Below the pieces are notes generated by a model. That model worked only from the letters and a program-made list of their open reading frames with translations. It was not told the DNA's origin and did no database searches. The position numbers and the translations under genes are program-made. A stretch of 50,680 bases of DNA from contig JBKJTY010000011.1 of assembly GCA_046590235.1 (NCBI GenBank), positions 1 to 50,680 of the forward strand, given 5' to 3'. Positions 14,714 to 21,567 of this stretch are shown piece by piece. Numbering within the stretch: position 1 is the first letter of the stretch; the number at the start of each line of letters is the position of its first letter. The stretch is from 2-02-FULL-45-10 sp046590235 (lineage in GTDB: Bacteria; Patescibacteriota; Patescibacteriia; Magasanikbacterales; GWA2-37-8).

Positions 14714-15952
14714 ATGCAAATTATTGAAAATATTCAGCAAGCCTGGAATATTTTAGTTCGCAATAAAGTGCGGTCCTTTTTGACGATGCTCGGTATTATT
14801 ATTGGTGTTATGTCGGTCGTGGTTATCATGTCTGTTGGTGCCGGCGCGCAGGGGTTGGTTTTGAACCAGGTGAAAAGCTTGGGGTCTAACCTAGTTGGTA
14901 TTTTGCCGGGCAAGTCTGATGATAACGGACCACCTGCGGCAGTGTTTGGTATTGTGGTAACTACCTTAACGGATGATGATGCTAGCGAAATGTTAAAAAG
15001 TGGTTTTGATCATGTCGTGTCTGTCAGTTCGTATGTCCGTGGCGCGAGCACGATGTCCGCCAATGACACAGAAACCGATTCAAGCTATGTCGGTGTCTCC
15101 GCCAGTTATCCAGAAGTTGAAGATGTATCTCTGCTCGATGGTCGTTTTTTTGATGAAGAAGAAAATCGGGGGATCGCTAAAGTCGCGGTGCTTGGCTACG
15201 GTGTAGCTAAAGATTTATTCGGCGACGAGAGTCCGCTCGGTAAAGAAATTAAAATTAAACGAACGCCGTTTCGTATTATCGGCGTTGTTACCGAACGTGG
15301 GGTCAGCGGTTTTCAAAACCAGGATGACCAGGTCTTTGTTCCGGTCAGCACCGCTCAGAAATTATTGCTCGGTATTAATTATGTTAATTTTATCCGCGTA
15401 AAAATCGACGAAGCCCAGAATGTTGACCCAACCGTTGAGCAGATAAAAGACTATTTGCGCGTCCGCCACGATATTGATACACAGGAAAATGATGACTTTT
15501 CAGTCCGCTCCAGTAACCAGGGTCTGGAAGCGCTCACGTCGATCACCGATGCCTTAAAATTCTTCCTCGCAGCCATCGCGGCAATTTCTTTGCTGGTTGG
15601 CGGTATCGGTATTATGAATATCATGCTTGCGGCTGTGGAAGAGCGAACAAAAGAAATTGGTTTACGCAAAGCTGTTGGCGCTACCAACGCTAATATCATT
15701 ATCCAATTTTTAATTGAGACTGTAACGATTACCCTGCTTGGTGGCGTTATAGGGATTGTGCTCGGATCAATTATTTCCGTGGTCGTCGCTGTGGTGGCGC
15801 GTAGCCAGGGCTATACATGGGATTTGGTTATTACGCCAGGATCAATTATTCTTGGTTGTTCCGTCTCTATTGCTATTGGCTTACTCTTCGGCATCACACC
15901 AGCGCGCCATGCCAGCCGTTTAAGTCCTATTGAAGCGCTTCGTTATGAATAA
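14714..15952 (+). CDS. MacB-type FtsX-like permease, first subunit
   Basis: The 412-residue membrane subunit has the MacB layout: one helix at about 20-42 (RSFLTMLGIIIGVMSVVVIM), an extracytoplasmic MacB_PCD domain of about 230 residues, then three helices near 278-300, 328-355 and 372-395. The signature VGGIGIMNIMLAAVEERTKE at the second helix and GLRKAVGA after it are characteristic of MacB permeases. The ATPase is separate, unlike in enterobacterial MacB. It overlaps the next permease gene by 8 bp. The two permeases are clearly related but different, so they may form a heterodimer. Confidence 0.9.
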   Translation: MQIIENIQQAWNILVRNKVRSFLTMLGIIIGVMSVVVIMSVGAGAQGLVLNQVKSLGSNLVGILPGKSDDNGPPAAVFGIVVTTLTDDDASEMLKSGFDHVVSVSSYVRGASTMSANDTETDSSYVGVSASYPEVEDVSLLDGRFFDEEENRGIAKVAVLGYGVAKDLFGDESPLGKEIKIKRTPFRIIGVVTERGVSGFQNQDDQVFVPVSTAQKLLLGINYVNFIRVKIDEAQNVDPTVEQIKDYLRVRHDIDTQENDDFSVRSSNQGLEALTSITDALKFFLAAIAAISLLVGGIGIMNIMLAAVEERTKEIGLRKAVGATNANIIIQFLIETVTITLLGGVIGIVLGSIISVVVAVVARSQGYTWDLVITPGSIILGCSVSIAIGLLFGITPARHASRLSPIEALRYE

Positions 15953-17198
15953 ATTTAAAGCGTTATTACTCTCCAGTATTGAACTCGCCTATGGTGCTTT
16001 GTTGCGCCAGCGTTCCCGCACTATCTTAACCATGCTCGCAATTGCTATCGGTGTTGGCGCGGTCGTTACCATCAACGCTGCTGGTGTCGGTGTGCAGAAA
16101 TTCGTGCTTGGCCAGTTAGATGTTTTTGGCGCGGATACATTTTATATAGAAACACGCGTACCAACTTCTAAGCGAAACGGTGGTGGAACAGGAGATGTTG
16201 GTATCACCATCACCAGCATGAAACAAAAAGATGTCGATGCGATGATGAAACACCCAAACGTCATGGCAGCCTTTGGCGCTGTGAATGGACAGGAAGCAGT
16301 GAGTTATCAGGGGCAAATTAAAAAAATTATGTTAATGGGCCGCGGCGCGGCTTTGCCTGAGGTGGAAAAAGCAGCTATTGCCGCCGGCCGTTTTTATACG
16401 CAGGATGAAGAAGATTCATTATCAAACGTAGTTGTTTTGGGTTCTAAAGCAAAAGAAAAATTATTTGGCGATGACAACGCGCTGGAAAAAAATATTTATA
16501 TCAAAGGAAAAACTTTCCGGGTCGTTGGTGTCATGGCCGAGCGCGGTTCGGCTTTTTTCCTGGATATGGACAACGTCTTGTTTTTGCCGACAAAAACCAT
16601 GCAGAAGAAATTGCTCGGTATTGATTACTTTCAGTCTATTCAAGGTAAGTTTATTGATGGCAGCAAATCCGAAACTACTGCCGAAGATATTCGAGAAATA
16701 CTCCGTGAAAATCGCGGTACAACTAATCCAGAAAAAGATGATTTCCAGGTTAATACTACAGCTGACGCGCAGGAAACCCTCACAACTATTACAGGTGGTT
16801 TAACACTACTTCTTATCGCGCTCGTCTGCATTTCTCTGATTGTCGGGGGCGTGGGTATCATGAATATTATGTACGTGTCTGTTGCGGAGCGCACGTTTGA
16901 AATCGGTTTACGTAAATCACTCGGGGCCACCAAGCAGGCCATTCTCTGGCAATTTTTAGCTGAAGCAGTTTTGATTACGATCGGCGGTGGTATCGTCGGT
17001 ATTATCGGTGGCGCGCTGATGGCATTCCTCATCTATGTGACGGCAACATCTTTTGGTTTTAAGTGGATTTACTCGATTACCTTTGGGTCAATTTTCCTCT
17101 CGGTTGGTTTTTCAGCCACTATTGGTTTTATCTTCGGTTTGTATCCGGCGCGACAAGCCTCCAACCTGAATCCGATCGATGCGCTTCGAAAAGAATAA
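15945..17198 (+). CDS. MacB-type FtsX-like permease, second subunit
   Basis: A 417-residue paralogue of the preceding permease with the same order: helix near 20-45 (RSRTILTMLAIAIGVGAVVT), extracytoplasmic domain, then three helices. VGGVGIMNIMYVSVAERTFE and GLRKSLGATKQ are the MacB signatures. I chose the ATG at 15945, which overlaps the previous stop by 8 bp; a TTG at 15930 is in frame and less likely. Translational coupling and the shared terminator indicate a fixed stoichiometry with its partner. Substrate unknown; peptides, lipids or antibiotics are typical for the family. Confidence 0.9.
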   Translation: MNKFKALLLSSIELAYGALLRQRSRTILTMLAIAIGVGAVVTINAAGVGVQKFVLGQLDVFGADTFYIETRVPTSKRNGGGTGDVGITITSMKQKDVDAMMKHPNVMAAFGAVNGQEAVSYQGQIKKIMLMGRGAALPEVEKAAIAAGRFYTQDEEDSLSNVVVLGSKAKEKLFGDDNALEKNIYIKGKTFRVVGVMAERGSAFFLDMDNVLFLPTKTMQKKLLGIDYFQSIQGKFIDGSKSETTAEDIREILRENRGTTNPEKDDFQVNTTADAQETLTTITGGLTLLLIALVCISLIVGGVGIMNIMYVSVAERTFEIGLRKSLGATKQAILWQFLAEAVLITIGGGIVGIIGGALMAFLIYVTATSFGFKWIYSITFGSIFLSVGFSATIGFIFGLYPARQASNLNPIDALRKE

Positions 17199-17230
17199 CA
17201 AAAAAGAGACTCATCTGAGTCTCTTTTTTA
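17199..17230. terminator. Bidirectional terminator after the efflux operon
   Basis: AAAAAAGAGACTCA and TGAGTCTCTTTTTT form a long stem with A and T runs on both sides. It serves the efflux operon (+) and the GC-rich gene at 17322-17606 (-). Confidence 0.93.
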
Positions 17231-17272
17231 AACTGCTGGCCTCGTGATACTAAGGACAATAGTTTGAGGGTC

Positions 17273-17303
17273 GGGCGCGTCAGTCGTGGTGACTGACGCG
17301 CCC
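17273..17303 (-). other. GC-rich 13-bp hairpin 3' of the gene at 17322-17606
   Basis: GGGCGCGTCAGTC and GACTGACGCGCCC pair perfectly over 13 bp around a 5-base loop, 18 bp after the stop. No T run; the intrinsic terminator is separate at 17199-17230. Confidence 0.85.
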
Positions 17304-17321
17304 TTCCGGTTGAAAGATCAA

Positions 17322-17606
17322 TTACATGATCGGGAGGGTCGGCCTGCGACGCTCTGACTCGGGCACAGGTCCTGCGATGGGGCCTCTGGCGAGTCGGTCG
17401 AGCCGATGGTATTCGTAGTGCCTGTTGACCACGACGACGACCTTCACGACAGCGAGGATCACACCAACGGACCAGAGTCCGATGTTCATGACATCTGGCC
17501 GAACGGAAAAGATCCAGTGCAGGAAAATATCCACCAGGAACGTCAGAATAATTCCCCAGACGATCCAGAACGCGGTGGGCTTACCAAACGCCTTGTTGGT
17601 ACGCAT
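17322..17606 (-). CDS. GC-rich gene for a 94-residue two-helix membrane protein
   Basis: Not recognised. Two hydrophobic helices are visible, about 12-33 (AFWIVWGIILTFLVDIFLHW) and 40-60 (NIGLWSVGVILAVVKVVVVV), followed by a basic cytoplasmic-type tail rich in Arg, His and Pro (HYEYHRLDRLARG, ESERRRP). The start ATG is preceded by AGAAGG at normal spacing, unlike most nearby genes. Composition is GC-rich. The leader is unusually long, about 200 bases, with two promoter-like sites and palindromes. A GC-rich hairpin and then an intrinsic terminator follow. It is the same type of isolated unit as the genes at 8361, 9121, 18003, 18921 and 32397. Confidence 0.72.
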   Translation of the reverse strand: MRTNKAFGKPTAFWIVWGIILTFLVDIFLHWIFSVRPDVMNIGLWSVGVILAVVKVVVVVNRHYEYHRLDRLARGPIAGPVPESERRRPTLPIM

Positions 17607-17841
17607 GCGAACCTTCTTTCGGTCTCCGTCTGCCAGGCAAACGGGATGGAAGGGGGCGGTGAGGACTTACGCAGCGATGTCCACTGGACATCTTGGAGTA
17701 CACCCGGGTGGGTATATCCTTTAGCACCTCATGCCTTGTTTCAAGCCTATAGTATTAGCTTGCGCAAAATTTATACTATCTGAAATACAAACTTTATGCA
17801 AGTTAACGGATAAGTATAGCATAAAAACGGCCTTTTGTCAA
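17607..17841 (-). promoter_or_regulatory. Long leader with two promoter-like sites and palindromes
   Basis: This fills the gap between the two GC-rich minus-strand genes together with 17842-18002. On the minus strand there is TTGACA (17836-17841) with TATACT (17813-17818), 17 bp apart, and a second pair TTGCAT (17796-17801) with TAGTAT (17773-17778), also 17 bp apart. Closer to the gene are the palindromes CACCCGGGTG (17701-17710) and GATGTCCACTGGACATC (17676-17692). The leader of about 200 bases may carry a small RNA or control element. Confidence 0.6.
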
Positions 17842-17878
17842 GGATAACTGAAGATTAGCTTAAATTAAGCTGAAAAAC

Positions 17879-17907
17879 AAAAAACCGCAGAAATATGCGG
17901 TTTTTTT
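17879..17907. terminator. Bidirectional terminator 3' of the first HD-domain gene
   Basis: AAAAAACCGCA and TGCGGTTTTTTT form the stem with runs on both sides. On the minus strand it ends the unit of the gene at 18003-18704. Confidence 0.9.
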
Positions 17908-17913
17908 GCGAAT

Positions 17914-17970
17914 CATCGCCACCAGGCTGGTTACTAGGGTAGTAAACAACATGGTAGGTAAGCGACGATG
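17914..17970 (-). other. Conserved hairpin, copy 1 (3' of HD gene 1)
   Basis: Imperfect hairpin with CATCGCCACCA, GCT and ACTA on the left arm and TAGT, CATGGTA and GCGACGA on the right. The same blocks in the same order recur at 18823-18881 after the paralogous HD gene, with loop and bulge bases different. Confidence 0.75.
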
Positions 17971-18002
17971 TATTGTGCCCCCTTTCCACCGTACAATGAA
18001 CG

Positions 18003-18704
18003 TTACGCAGCGCGCTTCTCCTCAGGAACATTAGCATGGTTGGTCAGGAAATCAGTTGCCCAGGTATGCATCTCAGGTGTCCAGATCTCGTCGAAACCGG
18101 GGATTTTCTTGGCATAGTGCGCCATCTCGTCGATCTGCTTGCGAAGCACGTGGGTCAGGATGACCTCGTCTCCATGCACCACGAACGATTCTGAGGCGTA
18201 CTTGATGTAGTCGAGCCGTTCAAGCGCCGCAAAGATCAGAGCTTCATGCGAGTACTTCTCCTTCAGGGCGTTCATTACTACTCGTGCATCGTCCGGGAAA
18301 AGGTGATTGTCCCCCAGGCAGAACTGGAGAAGAAACGCTGCTTCGAGTCGTTCGCGAACGTCATCATCCAAATCCTGGATGCGTCGACGAAAGCCTAGAA
18401 ACTCTTGGACGTCGATCTCTTGCCGCTTGTTGATAAACGGCGTGTCGTGACCGATCTCGCCCTCACCAATGTCATGCAAGTGAATGCAGGACAGGATAAG
18501 CTCATTATCGAGCTTTGGAAAGTGCCACTGGAGCTTTGGCAAAGCGGTCATGGCAAGAAACATGAACGCGTACGTGTGCTCCAGGTTGGTCTGCCCGCGG
18601 AGTGCCTGGTTACGAGCCCGATGATTTCCCCAGCGGAAAACCTTGGTAAGACTCGTCTGAAAATGTGTCCAGACGCCGAGAAGGGCAAGGAACGATTTCG
18701 TCAT
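18003..18704 (-). CDS. GC-rich HD-domain phosphohydrolase-like protein, copy 1
   Basis: A 233-residue all-helical protein of the HD superfamily, likely a YfbR-type nucleotidase/phosphohydrolase. Seen metal ligands: H43 in NLEHTYAF, H77-D78 in CIHLHDIGEGEIGHD, and D165 in ALERLDYIKYA, with H86 as an extra conserved residue. The start has AAGGAG eight bases upstream, and that SD can pair with an upstream TCTCC in a small hairpin (18710-18724). The gene is GC-rich, has its own promoter, a conserved 3' hairpin and a terminator. The gene at 18921-19640 is its paralogue with changed active site. The substrate (nucleotide monophosphate or other) is not shown by sequence. Confidence 0.82.
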   Translation of the reverse strand: MTKSFLALLGVWTHFQTSLTKVFRWGNHRARNQALRGQTNLEHTYAFMFLAMTALPKLQWHFPKLDNELILSCIHLHDIGEGEIGHDTPFINKRQEIDVQEFLGFRRRIQDLDDDVRERLEAAFLLQFCLGDNHLFPDDARVVMNALKEKYSHEALIFAALERLDYIKYASESFVVHGDEVILTHVLRKQIDEMAHYAKKIPGFDEIWTPEMHTWATDFLTNHANVPEEKRAA

Positions 18705-18746
18705 GTTGTTCTCCTTTCGGGAGAGTGTGGGTGGGATTGCGTTAGC

Positions 18747-18775
18747 AGACTATCAGTTTACCGCTACTTTGACAA
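18747..18775 (-). promoter_or_regulatory. Promoter of HD gene 1
   Basis: On the minus strand TTGTCA (18770-18775) and TAGTCT (18747-18752) are 17 bp apart. The leader contains CCCACCCACA, also present in the leader of HD gene 2. Confidence 0.65.
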
Positions 18776-18780
18776 GTTAA

Positions 18781-18804
18781 AAATAAAAACACGCCCAAAG
18801 GCGC
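18781..18804 (-). terminator. Intrinsic terminator 3' of HD gene 2
   Basis: On the minus strand the stem CGCC/GGCG (18792-18803, extended by flanking bases) is followed by GTTTTTATTT. Confidence 0.65.
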
Positions 18805-18822
18805 ATCTTTATAATTGGCTTT

Positions 18823-18881
18823 CATCGCCACCACGCTTATCACTATTTATTAGTGAGAAGCATGGTAAGGAGGCGACGAAG
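18823..18881 (-). other. Conserved hairpin, copy 2 (3' of HD gene 2)
   Basis: Left arm CATCGCCACCACGCTTATCA, loop TTTAT, right arm TAGTGAGAAGCATGG then GGCGACGAAG. It shares the blocks CATCGCCACCA, GCT, ACTA, TAGT, CATGGTA and GCGACGA with the hairpin at 17914-17970. No T run follows. Confidence 0.78.
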
Positions 18882-18920
18882 ATTATTCGTTTCCACCAAA
18901 CCATTCTCGTGCCGTTTAGA

Positions 18921-19640
18921 TTAAGCGGCGACGATCTCAAGCTTTTCGGGCGGAATGTCCTTGTGTTCGTCGAGGAACTTGAGCGAACGGATCCGCTCAT
19001 CGTGGGTCCAGATCGTGGCGGACTGGTCGCAGCTCTTTGCGAGCTTATCGAGCTCCGGCAACAAGTTCCGGAGCACATGCACATGCATCGTGCGCGCTTC
19101 GTAGAGCGTGTCCATGTCAGCGGCGTAGCAAACCGCTTGGTAGGCCTCGATGGTTTTGAAAACCAGCGCTGCCGTGCGATAGTGCGCGTGCTGCTGCATG
19201 TGTCCCTGCATGATCTCCTTGGCCGAATCAGGAAAGTTCTGGGGCATGTTGACGCTGAGCGGCAAGAGGTAGTAACTCTCAAGACGCGCTCGATCGTCCT
19301 TGGGCAAGCCTTCGGTCAGCTCGAGGAAGGCGTTGTACTCGTTCAGGTCGTGTTCAGGCGTACGGTCACGGTGGGGGATGTCCCGGCCCTCACCCACGTC
19401 CTTGGCGTAGATGTGCTGGCCGAGGTAGTGCATCGCGAGCGACTTGAGGACGATGTCGCCGCTCACGATGTTCGTCCGGTTAACGCGCTCGAGAATGGGT
19501 ACTGCCATGATGAGGAGCTGGCCGACATGTTCGGCCACTGACTGCGGTTGCAGATCGTACAGATCCGTATAATTACTCCACCGAAAAACTCGGCTGAGCC
19601 GTTCGCGTGCCCAACGCATCTTCCGTGTCTCTGACAACAT
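18921..19640 (-). CDS. GC-rich HD-domain-like protein, copy 2, with degenerate active site
   Basis: A 239-residue paralogue of the gene at 18003-18704. Both share a VFRW.N block (18-23 here), an EH ligand region (SVAEHV, H38), a DVGEG block (81-85) and a C-terminal VLR...PPEK stretch. The His-Asp dyad of the partner reads K80-D81 here (YAKDVGEGRD), and the third Asp region reads KTIEAYQAV. Catalysis by the usual HD metal site therefore looks lost or changed; H71 and H90 lie nearby and could partly compensate. A GGAGGT SD precedes the ATG. Promoter, leader block CCCACCCACA and the conserved 3' hairpin parallel copy 1. A regulatory or heterodimer role is possible. Confidence 0.78.
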   Translation of the reverse strand: MLSETRKMRWARERLSRVFRWSNYTDLYDLQPQSVAEHVGQLLIMAVPILERVNRTNIVSGDIVLKSLAMHYLGQHIYAKDVGEGRDIPHRDRTPEHDLNEYNAFLELTEGLPKDDRARLESYYLLPLSVNMPQNFPDSAKEIMQGHMQQHAHYRTAALVFKTIEAYQAVCYAADMDTLYEARTMHVHVLRNLLPELDKLAKSCDQSATIWTHDERIRSLKFLDEHKDIPPEKLEIVAA

Positions 19641-19682
19641 GTGTACCTCCGTAGTGCGGTTGTGGGTGGGAAAACTGGCCGT

Positions 19683-19711
19683 AGTTTAGTCCCATTAGTA
19701 GCGGCTGTCAA
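19683..19711 (-). promoter_or_regulatory. Promoter of HD gene 2
   Basis: On the minus strand TTGACA (19706-19711) and TAAACT (19683-19688), 17 bp apart, back to back with the dnaG promoter only 4 bp away. Confidence 0.75.
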
Positions 19712-19715
19712 CAGG

Positions 19716-19744
19716 TTGTCAGGTGTATAAACCTATGCTAGAGT
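19716..19744 (+). promoter_or_regulatory. Promoter of dnaG-rpoD
   Basis: TTGTCA (19716-19721), 17-bp spacer ending ATGC, and TAGAGT (19739-19744). The dnaG ATG is only 9 bases after the -10, so the transcript should be nearly leaderless. Confidence 0.7.
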
Positions 19745-19753
19745 AAGGCCACT

Positions 19754-21547
19754 ATGTCCGACACGCAAGTTATCAAAGACCGCCTCGATATTGTCCAAAT
19801 TATTGGCGAATACATCACTGTCAAAAAGGCGGGCACGAATTGGAAAGCAAACTGTCCGTTCCATCACGAAAAAAGCCCCTCCTTTATGGTGCACCAGGAT
19901 AAACAAATCTGGCATTGTTTTGGTTGTGGCAAAGGCGGCGATGTATTTTCTTTTGTCCAAGAAATTGAAGGCATGGATTTTCCGGAAGTATTAAAATTAC
20001 TTGCTAAACGCGCTGGTGTTGAGATTGCTGCGTATAAATCTGATGGAGATAACGGACTTCGAGCACGATTGTTAGAAATTAATTCTACTGCTGCCTATTT
20101 TTTTCATCACATGCTCCTTGAAATGGAAGCATCAAAAGCTGCTCGCGACTATTTAGAACGACGCCAAGTTAAACCGGAAACAATTAAGGACTGGCAAATT
20201 GGTTTTGTTCCAGACCAGTGGGAACTTCTCACAAAATATTTAGTTAAAAAAGGATACGCCCTCGAAGACATGGTAACGGCTGGCCTCACTATCAAACGTG
20301 AAGGTGCTGATGTGCAAACGGGCAAAGGTTATTACGATCGTTTTCGTGGCCGTGTTATGTTTCCAATTTCAGATGCGCACGGAAACATCGTGGGCTTCAC
20401 GGGTCGCGTATTAGTTGAGACAGAAACATCGGGCGGTAAATATGTAAATACACCGCAATCACCGCTGTACGACAAGTCTAGAGTCTTGTACGGCATACAC
20501 AAAGCAAAGACAGCAATCAAATCCAAAGATCTTGCCGTGCTGGTAGAAGGCCAAATGGATGTGGTTGCTTGTCATCAGGCAGGGATGACTAATGTTGTTG
20601 CTGCTTCGGGCACCGCTCTAACTGCCGAACAAATTAAATTATTAAAACGATATACACCAAACATTGCAATGGCCTTTGACGCGGACGCTGCAGGGCAAAA
20701 TGCTGGCAAGCGTGGTATTGGAATTGCTATGGAAGAGGGGATGAATATTCGTGTTATTCAAATCCCACCAGGTTTTGCAAAAGATGCTGATGAATGTTTG
20801 AAAAAAGATTCGGCAGTGTGGTTTAAAGCCGTTGAAGGTGCGAAAGGTGTCATGGATTGGTATTTCGCTGTTACACTTTTGAATCTCAACCGTAATGATC
20901 CTAAGAGAAAGCAGGAAGCCGCAGCGCTACTCCTCACAGAAATTGCGCGTATTCCGTATGCAGTTGAGCGCGATGAATGGGTTAAACGACTAGCCGAAGA
21001 ATTAGCTATTGAAGTTAGTATTCTTCGTACTGAACTAAAAAAATTAAATGTGGCTACAAAGCCTACGGCTAAAGCCGCTCCAGCTGCGCCGACTGCGCCC
21101 GTAATTGCGATCCCCCAGAGCCTTCTTGATCAGTTTGGGCAGGAGCTTTGGTCACTGCTCTTGAAATATCCGCAAGAATATGGAAAACTACGTGAAAAGC
21201 TCAAACCGGGGTATTTTGAGGATGGAGCCATCCGAAGCCTTTACGAAACCGCAGAAAGCTTCTATAATAAGGACACAAACCTAGATTTAGAGGCTTTACG
21301 GCATTATTACCATAAAGAAGGTCTGGAAAACAGCATAGATATCCTCCTTTTAAAGCCGTATAAGAACTTTGATGAGATCAACCCGGCTGAAGCTGGGAAA
21401 GAGTTACAGACGATAGTTGAGCGTTTAAAAGAAGAGTGGCGCAAACGGCGCGGTAAGGAAATTGCCCGGGAACTTAGTTTAGCTGAGAAATCCGGCGATA
21501 AGGCAACGCTCGAAAAACTCTTTATAGAATTACAAACATTACAATAA
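19754..21547 (+). CDS. dnaG: DNA primase
   Basis: Synthesises RNA primers at the replication fork with the DnaB helicase. The 597 residues carry, in order, a CHC2 zinc finger with C34, H37, C55 and C58 in the standard CX2HX17CX2C spacing, the primase catalytic core with GFTGRVLV, and a TOPRIM domain with LVEGQMDVVACHQAG and AFDADAAGQNAG. An Ala/Pro-rich linker near 436-452 (TAKAAPAAPTAPV) leads to a helical C-terminal helicase-interaction region. It stands 20 bp upstream of rpoD, the classical macromolecular-synthesis arrangement without rpsU. The start is nearly at the predicted transcription start. Confidence 0.96.
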   Translation: MSDTQVIKDRLDIVQIIGEYITVKKAGTNWKANCPFHHEKSPSFMVHQDKQIWHCFGCGKGGDVFSFVQEIEGMDFPEVLKLLAKRAGVEIAAYKSDGDNGLRARLLEINSTAAYFFHHMLLEMEASKAARDYLERRQVKPETIKDWQIGFVPDQWELLTKYLVKKGYALEDMVTAGLTIKREGADVQTGKGYYDRFRGRVMFPISDAHGNIVGFTGRVLVETETSGGKYVNTPQSPLYDKSRVLYGIHKAKTAIKSKDLAVLVEGQMDVVACHQAGMTNVVAASGTALTAEQIKLLKRYTPNIAMAFDADAAGQNAGKRGIGIAMEEGMNIRVIQIPPGFAKDADECLKKDSAVWFKAVEGAKGVMDWYFAVTLLNLNRNDPKRKQEAAALLLTEIARIPYAVERDEWVKRLAEELAIEVSILRTELKKLNVATKPTAKAAPAAPTAPVIAIPQSLLDQFGQELWSLLLKYPQEYGKLREKLKPGYFEDGAIRSLYETAESFYNKDTNLDLEALRHYYHKEGLENSIDILLLKPYKNFDEINPAEAGKELQTIVERLKEEWRKRRGKEIARELSLAEKSGDKATLEKLFIELQTLQ

Positions 21548-21567
21548 TTATTTTTAGCTTGAAGGAC

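Noticed and set aside
18405..19541. 378-codon plus-strand open frame across the HD-gene region
   Set aside because: It is the antisense shadow of two GC-rich genes; it crosses their intergenic promoter and hairpin, and has no recognisable domain.
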